From NCBI GenBank assembly GCA_964471945.1, contig CAYYIJ010000033.1:1-22115 (forward strand): 22,115 nucleotides of DNA, given 5' to 3'. Positions 1 to 8,125 of this stretch are shown here, in pieces. Every line of letters starts with the position of its first letter. The first letter of the stretch is position 1. A program made the position numbers and the translations under genes. A model generated the notes under the pieces. That model did not search any database. It worked only from the letters and a program-made list of their open reading frames with translations, and was not told where the DNA came from. The stretch comes from JASEHD01 sp964471945 (GTDB lineage Bacteria > Bacteroidota > Ignavibacteria > UBA10030 > SZUA-254).

Positions 1-119
1 TGAATCAATTTGAGGGATTCGATGATTTTCTTAATTCCATCCTTCTCGCCAACATCCATGTGCGAACCGGGATGAAACTTATGGCATTTTATTTCCAACA
101 TTTCGCAATAGTTAAACTT
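1..119 (-). pseudogene. Partial second copy of endonuclease IV gene (5'-truncated remnant at window edge)
   Basis: Bases 1-77 match 2273-2349, inside the intact nfo gene, at 76 of 77 positions and in the same orientation. Read on the minus strand they encode the FHPGSHMDVGEKDG segment (nfo residues 122-147), with one change, N144K. Upstream in the same frame the nucleotide match collapses, but a weaker protein match persists: NYCEMLEIKCHK against NRCELLGIHYLN. The match then fades and a TGA stop appears in frame near base 145. The 5' half of the gene is therefore missing. The 3' half would lie left of the window, so I cannot tell whether it is intact. The copy sits just downstream of the membrane glycosyltransferase gene. 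It could be a decayed duplicate, a recombination scar or a contig-end artefact. Confidence 0.6.
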
Positions 120-211
120 CGCACTACTGCTATTAGATGGTCACGTAACCGGATGTTAGCGATATGTTTAGTTTTCCAGTTACTAAAATACTCGATATAC
201 CGCTTAATGAA

Positions 212-1612
212 TTATGAAACTAATTTTGTAATTAAATTTAGTACCGGGATCAAATAACAAACTAATAAGGTAAATATACTGGCATAAAATATTATAAATA
301 ACACCCTATTTTTTAAAACAAATTTATACACATTTTCAAATCCTTTTAAAAGAGGGATCAATACTGCAAGTACACAGGGAAACAGATAAATCATTTTCAT
401 AAAGCTAAAATCTCTTCCAAATGCTGTAAAAAGTATTATAAAAACTACAAATCCGAAAATAAAAATATGAAATATCCATTCATTACTGTTTTTAAAACAA
501 TCAATTGTTTTTCTAAAAAATAATGCTGACCACATCCTGATATCTTTCAAAAGGCAAAGGAGAAATAATATTGAAGGAAACAACGCTAAAGCTAAGGCAA
601 TTCTTCCCACAGCCATCATTTTTGGATCATTGCATTGCCACAAACCCGGAGGCCAGTAGTCGAAATAAATAAAATGAGTTCTACCATATAATTGTGACCA
701 AACAGAAGTTCTATGTAAAGGATATTTATATTTATCATTTGTAATTACTGGATTTTTTATAATGTCAATAATTCTAAAACTAAGATACCCTCCTATAATC
801 GACTTAACCCCGGGACGACGAAAACTTGTTTCTTTAAATAAATGAGGTATTTCACCAAGTTGTGTGTTAAAAACAAATGGTTTACCGTATGTTTTATAAT
901 TACCGTAATATTCCCCGAAATACCCGACAAAAAGTATTGTTATTATTAAAATGATTGATAAACTTCCGAGATAACCCTTATTTATAGAAAAATTATAATT
1001 TTTATTGGTTATTATTTTTATTATAAACACAATAATAACACCAATGATTAAAATTAATGAGTTTCCTTTAGTTATTCCCGCTAAATTAATGGAAACAAGT
1101 AATAATATAAAATATTTTATTGTAGGTTTACTCATTAATTGATAAAGTGAATAAAGAATAATCGTCCCGAAAAAAATTAATAAAGAGTCGTTTGTAGCTT
1201 GGGCATTAATTGCAATAAATCTTGGATTGAATGCAACCATAGAAAAACATAAAAGCTTAGCATGTTCGCTATAAGTTTGCTCTTTTATAAATAACCAGCA
1301 AATAAAAATTGTCAATATACCAGCAATTGCATTAATTAACTGAGCCAATATAATTTTCTCTTTGACTTTATTGATTTTAAAATCATCCCAAAGTTTTGCA
1401 ACAGCGAAATGGTAAAGTTTTGGATGATAGCATTGCCGACAATCTTGAGGTTTCGGAATTTTATTGTTATCAAAAATTAATCTTGATACCTCCAAATGAT
1501 CATCGTTAGCAGAACCATCATTCACAATAGCAAGAACTAATCTTAATGATAAAGAAATTGTAAAGATTAAATATAGTATTATTGTTGTTATGGGAATTTT
1601 CTTTTTAATCAT
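212..1612 (-). CDS. Multi-spanning membrane glycosyltransferase, GT-C / PMT-ArnT (GT39-like) type
   Basis: Predicted integral membrane glycosyltransferase of about 466 residues that would use a polyprenyl-phosphate sugar on the outer face of the inner membrane. A hydrophobic segment at residues 6-30 is followed by an acidic first loop (NDDHLEV, around residues 36-42), where GT-C enzymes keep their catalytic Asp/Glu. Next comes a CRQCYHPKLYH motif (around 58-68), resembling the C..CYHPPLY motif of related proteins, then about ten strongly hydrophobic segments rich in Ile, Phe and Leu. I chose the ATG at 1612. The open frame extends five codons further to a TTG at 1627, which has no evident ribosome site. 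The gene is visibly more AT-rich than nfo or anmK. It lies between the intact nfo and an nfo remnant. The acceptor is unknown. Confidence 0.8.
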   Translation of the reverse strand: MIKKKIPITTIILYLIFTISLSLRLVLAIVNDGSANDDHLEVSRLIFDNNKIPKPQDCRQCYHPKLYHFAVAKLWDDFKINKVKEKIILAQLINAIAGILTIFICWLFIKEQTYSEHAKLLCFSMVAFNPRFIAINAQATNDSLLIFFGTIILYSLYQLMSKPTIKYFILLLVSINLAGITKGNSLILIIGVIIVFIIKIITNKNYNFSINKGYLGSLSIILIITILFVGYFGEYYGNYKTYGKPFVFNTQLGEIPHLFKETSFRRPGVKSIIGGYLSFRIIDIIKNPVITNDKYKYPLHRTSVWSQLYGRTHFIYFDYWPPGLWQCNDPKMMAVGRIALALALFPSILFLLCLLKDIRMWSALFFRKTIDCFKNSNEWIFHIFIFGFVVFIILFTAFGRDFSFMKMIYLFPCVLAVLIPLLKGFENVYKFVLKNRVLFIIFYASIFTLLVCYLIPVLNLITKLVS

Positions 1613-1812
1613 ATTGCAATGACCCAAAGTGTTTTTACATCAATACACCTATATACTTCTTCTTTTTGTTATATTACCTCAGGAAAAGCTAGAACCAACA
1701 TTTTAGTAAATACTGCCCGAAACTTCCACTATTACCCCTTAACGCTAACTTACTATTAAGATTTTTATTATTAAAAGAAATTTTTTTAAAATAAGCAAAT
1801 TAATAAATTCTA

Positions 1813-2712
1813 TTATATCCTTGCCAACGTTCGAAGTATCATCAAATTCATTTTATCTTTCTTCAAATCCTTACCTTTTGGTGTTTCAAGAATCTTGGGA
1901 ATATGGATGAGCCGGGTATCTTGCATTAAGAGTCGGAAACCGTTTTTACCAATCATCCCTTTCCCAATATGCTCATGTCGGTCAACCCTCGAACCTAATC
2001 CTTTTTTCGAGTCGTTTACATGAATTGCCACTAATCTTTTTAGACCAATTATTTCATCAAATTCTTTTATTGTTTGTTCGTATCCGTCCTTCGTACTTAT
2101 ATCGTAACCTGCTGCAAATATATGGCAAGTATCGATACAGACAGCCATCCTTTCTGATTCTTCAACTCCGTTGATAATTTCCCTAAGCTGCTCAAATCTC
2201 CAACCGATTGAAGTTCCCTGTCCTGCTGTCGTCTCTAAAACATTATAAACATTAAAATCTTTCGTTTGTTGATGAATCAAATTGAGGGATTCGATGATTT
2301 TCTTAATTCCATCCTTCTCGCCAACATCCATGTGCGAACCGGGATGAAAATTCAAATAATGAATGCCAAGTAATTCACATCTGTTAAGCTCATCAAGAAA
2401 TGCTTCACGGGATTTTTTTAGTATAACTTTGTCTTTTGCACAGAGGTTGATCAGGTATGAATCGTGAGCAATAACATGTTTAATACTTGATTTCGATGCG
2501 GCTGTTTTGTAGTTTGTGATGTCTTCATCGGTTATTGGTCGTGCGTACCATCGGTTGCTGCTTTTTGTAAAGACTTGAAGTGCCTTGCAACCTATACTTT
2601 CAGCACGTTCAAATGCAGTATGGATGCCACCAGCTATGGATTCGTGAGCGCCGATTATTATGTCCTGATATGAGATGTGGGATGTGCGATTTGTGGTTTG
2701 TTTATCCGTCAT
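1813..2712 (-). CDS. nfo: Endonuclease IV (AP endonuclease family 2)
   Basis: Cleaves DNA 5' to abasic sites during base excision repair, using a trinuclear zinc centre in a TIM barrel. All nine metal ligands known from the E. coli enzyme can be placed: H83, H123, E160, D194, H197, H231, D244, H246 and E276. They sit in the family motifs HPGSH, LETTAGQG, CIDTCHIFAAGYD and DRHEHIGKG. The length of 299 is slightly more than usual because of an N-terminal extension: the family normally begins at the IGAHES segment (here residues 20-25). No ATG, GTG or TTG lies closer to that point, so ATG 2712 is the only conventional start. It and the first 15 codons lie inside a heptamer repeat array. The gene is divergent from anmK with a 56-bp spacer. 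Confidence 0.95.
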   Translation of the reverse strand: MTDKQTTNRTSHISYQDIIIGAHESIAGGIHTAFERAESIGCKALQVFTKSSNRWYARPITDEDITNYKTAASKSSIKHVIAHDSYLINLCAKDKVILKKSREAFLDELNRCELLGIHYLNFHPGSHMDVGEKDGIKKIIESLNLIHQQTKDFNVYNVLETTAGQGTSIGWRFEQLREIINGVEESERMAVCIDTCHIFAAGYDISTKDGYEQTIKEFDEIIGLKRLVAIHVNDSKKGLGSRVDRHEHIGKGMIGKNGFRLLMQDTRLIHIPKILETPKGKDLKKDKMNLMILRTLARI

Positions 2713-2736
2713 TTGTCAATCGTCATTGGTCAATGG
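2667..2736. repeat. Ten-unit tandem array of degenerate 7-bp repeats
   Basis: Read on the plus strand this stretch divides exactly into ten heptamers with no slip: GATATGA, GATGTGG, GATGTGC, GATTTGT, GGTTTGT, TTATCCG, TCATTTG, TCAATCG, TCATTGG, TCAATGG. The last four share TCAWT-G; the early ones share GATGTG-. The nfo start codon falls inside the seventh unit, read in reverse. Such heptamer arrays are known as intergenic repeats (STRR-type) in cyanobacteria and other bacteria. Assigning this one to that class is my inference. Confidence 0.65.
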
Positions 2737-2768
2737 TAATATTACAAACTTTATAGAGAAGTGCAAAA

Positions 2769-3950
2769 ATGGAAACATTAGAAAAATTATTTAAGAAAAA
2801 AAAGAAGCTCGTTATTGGTTTGATGTCAGGAACATCTGCTGATGGAATCGATGCGGTGCTTATTGAAATCCGTGGAGATGGTGACACATCTATTATCCGC
2901 CAACTTGCATTCGAGACATATCCTTATCCAAAGGATTTTAGAGAATTTCTCTTGAAAAATTCTGATGCGAAAACTGCTAGAGTTGATGATATTACTCGAC
3001 TGGACATGTTGCTAGCTGTGTTCTTTTCAGAAGCAGCAAAAAAAATTGTTCGAAAAGCCCGAATGAATATTTCGGATGTCGATCTAATCGGTTCACATGG
3101 TCAAACTATCCACCATCTGCCGACACCCAAATCAATATTCGGAAAAATAGTTGGCGCAACTTTTCAGATCGGCAATCCATCTGCTATTGCCAAACTAACG
3201 GGTATCGTAACAGTCGGTGACTTTCGAACTGGTGATGTTGCGCTCGGCGGTTCAGGTGCTCCACTCGTTCCTCTCTTCGATTACCTTGTTCTTCGAACAA
3301 CAGCAGTAAACCGTGCTGCTTTGAACATCGGTGGTATAGCAAACATCACAGTATTGCCACGGAATTGTTCTCTTAATCAGGTTATTGCTTTCGATACCGG
3401 ACCAGGAAATATGATCATCGATAATCTAATGCAGCGATATTATAACCGCCCTTTTGATCGAGATGGAAAGATTGCATCGAGCGGAAAAATTAAATCTTCA
3501 CTATTGAAATGGTTCTTAATGCATCCCTTTCTTAAAATAAAACCACCTAAGTCAACTGGCAGAGAAATGTTTGGTGAAGATTTTATTCGATCAATTCTGA
3601 TGAAAACAAAAGGAATAAAAAATCAAGACCTAATAGCCACCGTTTCAGAATTCACTGCATTGAGCATCTATTTAAGTTATTTAAAGTTTGTTCAAAGTAA
3701 AACTAAAATATCCGAATTGATCGTGAGCGGCGGAGGTGTTCATAACTGCTATATACTGAAAGCTCTGGGATATTACTTTTCAGATATTAAAGTATTCTCT
3801 ATTGATGAGATTAATATCTCTTCAGATGCAAAGGAGGCAATATGTTTTGCGATTCTGGCAAACGAAACAATTTCAGGAAAATGCGGGAATATTCCACAAG
3901 TAACAGGAGCTAAAAGACAAACGGTACTCGGATCAATTTGTTTACCGTGA
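2769..3950 (+). CDS. anmK: Anhydro-N-acetylmuramic acid kinase
   Basis: Phosphorylates 1,6-anhydro-MurNAc with hydrolytic ring opening to give MurNAc-6-phosphate, a cytosolic step of peptidoglycan recycling. The protein has 393 residues, about the family length. The signature GLMSGTSADGID is at residues 17-28 (nucleotide-binding P-loop-like segment of the ASKHA fold). It is followed by GSHGQTIHH, the VGDFRTGDVALGGSGAPLVP block, NIGGIANIT, the AFDTGPGNMIIDNL phosphate-binding block, a PKSTGREMFG loop, SGGGVHN, and the C-terminal SDAKEAICFAIL segment. It stands alone on the plus strand, divergent from nfo and convergent with the glycan operon. Only 18 bases separate its stop from the stop of the facing gene, and I see no clear terminator there. 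Confidence 0.96.
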   Translation: METLEKLFKKKKKLVIGLMSGTSADGIDAVLIEIRGDGDTSIIRQLAFETYPYPKDFREFLLKNSDAKTARVDDITRLDMLLAVFFSEAAKKIVRKARMNISDVDLIGSHGQTIHHLPTPKSIFGKIVGATFQIGNPSAIAKLTGIVTVGDFRTGDVALGGSGAPLVPLFDYLVLRTTAVNRAALNIGGIANITVLPRNCSLNQVIAFDTGPGNMIIDNLMQRYYNRPFDRDGKIASSGKIKSSLLKWFLMHPFLKIKPPKSTGREMFGEDFIRSILMKTKGIKNQDLIATVSEFTALSIYLSYLKFVQSKTKISELIVSGGGVHNCYILKALGYYFSDIKVFSIDEINISSDAKEAICFAILANETISGKCGNIPQVTGAKRQTVLGSICLP

Positions 3951-3968
3951 AACAATGATCTGCCAATC

Positions 3969-5111
3969 TTAAAAATCTCTTGTGAAGAAGAAAAAAAGGA
4001 AAACAGAACCGATCGCGAGTTGAACGATCCGGTAAAAGTTAAAATGATTTTCTTTCAAATAATTCCACATAAGTGCCGCAAGTAGCATCATTATCAACAA
4101 ACCTAAAAACAGACCTGAAGTTTGAAGAAGTGAAAGATTCGTACCTAAATATGTTTGAAGATTTTCAGTGGAGTTCATTGCTGAGCCGTATAGAACTAAT
4201 AGATGCAAAACATAAACGAATAACGATTCAATACCAAGGACAGTCCAAATTTTCTTTGGATGTTTAAGATATTTAGCAAGATACCAAAAACCTGCCACAA
4301 TCACCATTAGCGATCCCACGCGAACAAGAAAATAGTTTGGACTTGTGAACCAATAGTTGTATGTAGGGTAAATCTGGATCGGGATCACATCAAAAATATA
4401 GCCGAAAATTATCAATATTATCCCGGATATTGTAAGCCAGAACATAAATTTCTTTTCACGTTTGCACTCCACGGCAACCAGAAACTCCCACGAAACTATC
4501 ACTCCCGCATACAGAAATCCGACATAAGGATAAAGTGGAAATGGTGAGCCATGATTCCCATTAAACATTTGTGCAAGTACGGGTGGGAAGAATTTTAAGA
4601 AATTAATGTCCCACATAATCGGCGTGCTATAACAAACAAAAACGATGGTGCTGAATACGAGAAGATAAAATCGAGATTCATTTTTAAAAAAGAAGATCAA
4701 CGCGTGGAGGGAGAGCAAACCAATGCCTATGCAATGAAGAACATCAAACTGAAATAGCTGTAGATACTCTGCCGATGTACCTTCGATGATAATTTTACGA
4801 AAAGAAAAATATGGAAGATGCAAACTCAACCCGAGCAGGATAACAAAGAGCAATCGCCGAAGGCGCTTAGCAAGCGGTGGGTCCCAATGGTGATAATCTT
4901 CCCATCTTCGCTTCGTTGAGATTACGAATGTCAATCCTGCGCCGAATAGAAAAGCAGGAGCACTCAGGCCGTGGAAAAATTCATGTAATTGAAACCATGG
5001 TGTTCTCTGTAAATCTAAGGGAAGAAACACTCTGAATACATGACCTTCCAGCATCAAGAATATTACAGCACTCCGATATAAATCTATAAAAACATGCCGC
5101 TGTTTCGCCAT
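3969..5111 (-). CDS. DUF1624 / HGSNAT-like membrane acetyltransferase
   Basis: Integral membrane protein of 380 residues related to the DUF1624/heparan-alpha-glucosaminide N-acetyltransferase family, which moves acetyl groups from cytosolic acetyl-CoA across the membrane to a sugar amine. The N-terminal segment has the family pattern FIDLYRSAVIFLMLEGH (residues 8-24), with the conserved acid, Arg and His. It is followed by a HGLSAPAFLFGAGL segment near residues 48-61 and about nine further hydrophobic segments. It is the last gene of the glycan operon, 18 bases after pta. By context it probably acetylates the operon's glycan or a lipid-linked intermediate. General acyltransferase-3 (OafA-like) proteins are the main alternative, but the N-terminal motif fits DUF1624 better. 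Substrate unknown. Confidence 0.72.
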   Translation of the reverse strand: MAKQRHVFIDLYRSAVIFLMLEGHVFRVFLPLDLQRTPWFQLHEFFHGLSAPAFLFGAGLTFVISTKRRWEDYHHWDPPLAKRLRRLLFVILLGLSLHLPYFSFRKIIIEGTSAEYLQLFQFDVLHCIGIGLLSLHALIFFFKNESRFYLLVFSTIVFVCYSTPIMWDINFLKFFPPVLAQMFNGNHGSPFPLYPYVGFLYAGVIVSWEFLVAVECKREKKFMFWLTISGIILIIFGYIFDVIPIQIYPTYNYWFTSPNYFLVRVGSLMVIVAGFWYLAKYLKHPKKIWTVLGIESLFVYVLHLLVLYGSAMNSTENLQTYLGTNLSLLQTSGLFLGLLIMMLLAALMWNYLKENHFNFYRIVQLAIGSVFLFFFFTRDF

Positions 5112-5129
5112 CGCACATCTAAAAATTAA

Positions 5130-6113
5130 TTATACTGCGAGCACACAGTTGATTGCTGCTGTGTTTATGATATCTTCTACGCTGCAACCACGAGATAAAT
5201 CGAATGCGGGCTTATTCAAGCCCTGAACTATTGGACCAATAGCCTCGGCACCACCAAGCCTCTGCGCCAACTTGTAACCAATGTTTCCAGCATTCAGATC
5301 AGGAAAAATCAACACATTTGCATTACCTTCAATTGGACTATTTGGAGCTTTCGATTTTGCCACTTTTGGTACGATAGCAGCATCGAGCTGCATCTCGCCA
5401 TCTATAATAAGACTCGGCATCCTACGTTTCACTAATTCTGTTGCCTGTTGAATTTTCTCAACAAAAGGATGAGCCGCACTGCCCTTGGTTGAAAAGGAAA
5501 GTATCGCAACACGCGGTTCTTCACCCGTCAATTTCTTATGATTTTCTGCTGTCGCAATTGCAATATCAGCAAGCTGTTCAAATGTCGGATCTGGGACAAC
5601 TGCGCAATCAGCAAAAGAAAAAATTTGATGTGGAAAAATCATCACAAAAAAACTCGAAACAATGCTGATCCCATCTTTGAGTCCAATAACTTGTATTCCC
5701 GCCCGAATGACATCACCAGTTGTTGAAAGCGAGCCAGCGACGCTTCCATTTGCCATTCCCTCACGAACCATCATCGCACCAAAGAATAGCGGATTCTTCA
5801 TAGTCTCTTGCGCTTCGGTAATTGTAATTCCTTTATGCTTGCGGAGGTTAAAGAAGATGTGTGAGAAGTCACTAAGCTTCTCTGACTTAAGCGGATCGAT
5901 GATGCGAATCCCGTTGATTGAGATTCCCTGGGACGATGATTTGGAGCGAATCTGCTCTTCATTTCCGATGAGGATGGGTATAGCAATTCCTTCATCCATT
6001 AAAATGCGGGCTGCCTTCATTACCCGCTCATCTATTGCATCAGGGAAGACTACAGTTTTTTTTATTTTCTTCGCTTGTTCTTTTATAGAAATTATTAATT
6101 CTTTAGGGATCAT
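5130..6113 (-). CDS. pta: Phosphate acetyltransferase
   Basis: Interconverts acetyl-CoA plus phosphate and acetyl-phosphate plus CoA in the cytosol. The 327 residues match the short, catalytic-domain-only form of Pta. Recognisable blocks are the N-terminal VFPDAIDERVMKAA (residues 22-35), GAMMVREGMANGSVAGSLSTTGDVIRA in the middle, ADCAVVPDP, the SFSTKGSAAHPFVEK active-site region, DGEMQLDAA, and NVLIFPDLNAGNIGYKLAQR followed by GPIVQGLNKP. It lies 46 bases after a glycosyltransferase gene and 18 bases before a membrane acetyltransferase gene. No acetate kinase gene is present in the window. A phosphate butyryltransferase would look similar, but the EMQLDAA and GPIVQGL-PANDLSRG-like ends favour Pta. 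Confidence 0.94.
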   Translation of the reverse strand: MIPKELIISIKEQAKKIKKTVVFPDAIDERVMKAARILMDEGIAIPILIGNEEQIRSKSSSQGISINGIRIIDPLKSEKLSDFSHIFFNLRKHKGITITEAQETMKNPLFFGAMMVREGMANGSVAGSLSTTGDVIRAGIQVIGLKDGISIVSSFFVMIFPHQIFSFADCAVVPDPTFEQLADIAIATAENHKKLTGEEPRVAILSFSTKGSAAHPFVEKIQQATELVKRRMPSLIIDGEMQLDAAIVPKVAKSKAPNSPIEGNANVLIFPDLNAGNIGYKLAQRLGGAEAIGPIVQGLNKPAFDLSRGCSVEDIINTAAINCVLAV

Positions 6114-6159
6114 GTTAAATAAAAGATTATTAATTAATAAACGTAAATTTCGGTGATTT

Positions 6160-7005
6160 TTAGGGAAAAAGCAAGATTTTGATTGACCGTTTCGATTTCC
6201 AAAAACCTTGAATGATTTTTATCAGCATAAATAACAGTATCGATGGTAAATGATAAAATCGAGCATATCTTGTTAATAATCGAATCTGACTTTTTAACTT
6301 ATTCCAATTCTTGAACCAAGATAAATGTCCACCTGAGCTTACAGATAGTTTATGCCAGATAATTGCCTCTGGAACGTACAGTAATTTAAATCCAGCACGT
6401 GATGCCTTGATACACCAATCTGTATCTTCACCATAGATATAGTATTTTTCATCCAGTAACCCTATCTGTTGAATAACCTGTCGCTTGACAAATAAACAGC
6501 ATCCTGTGATGTAATCAGTTTCTCGTACGTTATCATATTGCCCCGTATCCATCTCACGAACACCGATATGTGATATCCATCCTTTCCACCATTCGATTTT
6601 TCCGCCCGCGTACCAAATTGTTTTTGGATTATCATAGTAATAAATTTTTGGCCCTACCATTCCAATCGTTTGTTCAGCGTCTGCAACAGCCACAAGCTTT
6701 AAAAGAAAATCTTTTTCAACGACGGTATCGTTATTCAGAAGGAGAATATATTCTGCACCCAACTCCATCGCCCGTTTTATACCGACATTATTTCCACCCG
6801 CAAAACGAAGATTGGAATTGTTGACAATTAATTCAGTGTTCGGAAATTTCCGCTGAATTTCATTCGATGTTCCATCATTCGATGCATTATCAACTACAAT
6901 TATTTTAAAATTGGGATAGGTTAGACGCTCGAGAGAATCAAGACAAGCGACTGTGTCTTCTTTACCGTTCCAGGTCAATACAACGATAAAAACTCGAGGA
7001 TACAT
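6160..7005 (-). CDS. GT2 family glycosyltransferase, rhamnosyltransferase (WbbL)-like
   Basis: Cytosolic or membrane-associated inverting GT-A transferase, 281 residues, probably adding a sugar to a lipid-linked surface glycan. The nucleotide-sugar fold is shown by VFIVVLTWNGKEDTVACLDSL at the N-terminus, VVDNASNDGT (37-46), the NNDT metal-binding motif at 91-94 (the family's DxD equivalent) and YGEDTDW at 191-197 (catalytic-acid region). A hydrophobic patch near residues 255-270 may act as a membrane anchor. It starts 9 bases after the wecB stop, so it is probably co-transcribed. Donor and acceptor cannot be read from the sequence; dTDP-rhamnose is typical of the subfamily, but no rml genes are present here. 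Confidence 0.87.
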   Translation of the reverse strand: MYPRVFIVVLTWNGKEDTVACLDSLERLTYPNFKIIVVDNASNDGTSNEIQRKFPNTELIVNNSNLRFAGGNNVGIKRAMELGAEYILLLNNDTVVEKDFLLKLVAVADAEQTIGMVGPKIYYYDNPKTIWYAGGKIEWWKGWISHIGVREMDTGQYDNVRETDYITGCCLFVKRQVIQQIGLLDEKYYIYGEDTDWCIKASRAGFKLLYVPEAIIWHKLSVSSGGHLSWFKNWNKLKSQIRLLTRYARFYHLPSILLFMLIKIIQGFWKSKRSIKILLFP

Positions 7006-7014
7006 TTGGCCGTC

Positions 7015-8121
7015 TTAGTTTACCTTGTCGACTAAGATGTTAACAATTCGCTCTGCAGCTTTCCCATCACCGTACGGATTGGTCTTCGTTGACATTTCGA
7101 GGTATGCTTGATCATCTGACAGCAACCGCTGAGCTTCTTTGATAATAATATCTTTATCTGTCCCGACTAATCTTGCCGTTCCAGCATCGATCGCTTCAGG
7201 ACGTTCAGTAGTTTTACGTAGGACGAGAACCGGTTTACCGAGCGATGGCGCTTCTTCTTGAACCCCACCAGAATCTGTGAGAATAAGGTATGACTTGCTC
7301 ATGAGTTGTACGAATGGACGGTATTCTAATGGCTCAATTAAGTGCACCCGCGGAACATTTGCAAGGATTTCGTTGGCTTTTTTTTGAACATTCGGATTTG
7401 GATGAACCGGATAAATCAACTCAACATTTGGATTACTATCGACTATGTACTTGCAGGCGGAAAACACATGCTCCATTGGCTCTCCGAAATTCTCTCGGCG
7501 GTGCGATGTCAGTAGAATTACTTTCTTGCCAGTATAATCTATCTGGTTCAATGGAGACCCCTGGAATTTGTAATTCGGGTCGACAATCATTAACAGTGCA
7601 TCAATTACCGTGTTGCCTGTAACAAAAATATTTTCACCAAGTACTCCCTCCTTCAATAAATTTTGCTTAGCCCATAGCGTAGGAGCAAAATGATAATCAG
7701 TGAGACGCGTCGTAATTTGTCTGTTGATTTCCTCGGGATACGGATTGAATTTATTCCAAGTTCTAAGTCCGCCTTCAACATGACCAACCGGAATTCTGAA
7801 ATAAAAAGCAGCTAAACTTGCAGCAAATGTTGTGGTCGTATCGCCCTGAACAAGAAGTGCATTCGGTTTTTCCTTCAGTAATATAGGTTTGATTTCATTG
7901 AGCACTGCAGTTGTTACATAAAACAAATCCTGATCGTGCTGCATGATATCAAGATCATAGTGCGGTTTAATATTGAACACTTCAAGTTTTTGATCGAGCA
8001 TCTCACGGTGTTGAGCCGTAACAATTATTGTATTTTGGATTTTTCTACGATCTAGCTCTTTGATGATGGAGACCATTTTTATGGCCTCGGGACGTGTACC
8101 GAATACAATTGCAATTTTCAT
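7015..8121 (-). CDS. wecB: UDP-N-acetylglucosamine 2-epimerase (non-hydrolysing)
   Basis: Converts UDP-GlcNAc to UDP-ManNAc, a precursor for surface polysaccharides. The 368 residues match the family length. Motifs in order are GTRPEAIKM (8-16), AQHREMLDQ (36-44), QGDTTTTFA with D94, GHVEGGLRT with E116, PYPEEINRQ with E130, VTGNTVIDAL, TSHRRENFGE with H207, and the C-terminal TDSGGVQEEAPSLGKPVLVLR block. These cover the catalytic Asp/Glu/His set and the UDP-binding residues of the bacterial enzymes. It is 4 bases after the GT4 gene and 9 before the next GT2 gene. No UDP-ManNAc dehydrogenase (wecC) lies in the window, so ManNAc itself, or a product made elsewhere, is presumably used. Confidence 0.96.
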   Translation of the reverse strand: MKIAIVFGTRPEAIKMVSIIKELDRRKIQNTIIVTAQHREMLDQKLEVFNIKPHYDLDIMQHDQDLFYVTTAVLNEIKPILLKEKPNALLVQGDTTTTFAASLAAFYFRIPVGHVEGGLRTWNKFNPYPEEINRQITTRLTDYHFAPTLWAKQNLLKEGVLGENIFVTGNTVIDALLMIVDPNYKFQGSPLNQIDYTGKKVILLTSHRRENFGEPMEHVFSACKYIVDSNPNVELIYPVHPNPNVQKKANEILANVPRVHLIEPLEYRPFVQLMSKSYLILTDSGGVQEEAPSLGKPVLVLRKTTERPEAIDAGTARLVGTDKDIIIKEAQRLLSDDQAYLEMSTKTNPYGDGKAAERIVNILVDKVN

Positions 8122-8125
8122 ATTT

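Noticed and set aside
78..211. Integron attC-like or attachment site next to the glycosyltransferase gene
   Set aside because: A few TAAC/GTTA-type motifs can be found, but there is no proper paired R and L box arrangement and no integrase in the window.
1628..1812. Gene or RNA in the spacer between nfo and the membrane glycosyltransferase
   Set aside because: AT-rich sequence with no usable frame, no strong stem-loop and no clear promoter match.
2667..2736. Possible CRISPR array
   Set aside because: Units are only 7 bp, contiguous without spacers, and no cas genes are nearby.
2713..2768. Promoter for anmK in the nfo/anmK spacer
   Set aside because: TTGGTC and TATAGA are present but 20 bases apart with weak matches, partly inside repeats; not strong enough to annotate.
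3951..3968. Bidirectional terminator between the convergent anmK and DUF1624 genes
   Set aside because: The 18-base spacer has no stem-loop or T-tract; termination must happen elsewhere or overlap coding sequence.
5662..6156. 164-codon open frame on the plus strand opposite pta
   Set aside because: It is antisense to a highly conserved pta sequence, has no recognisable domain, and open antisense frames are common opposite such genes.
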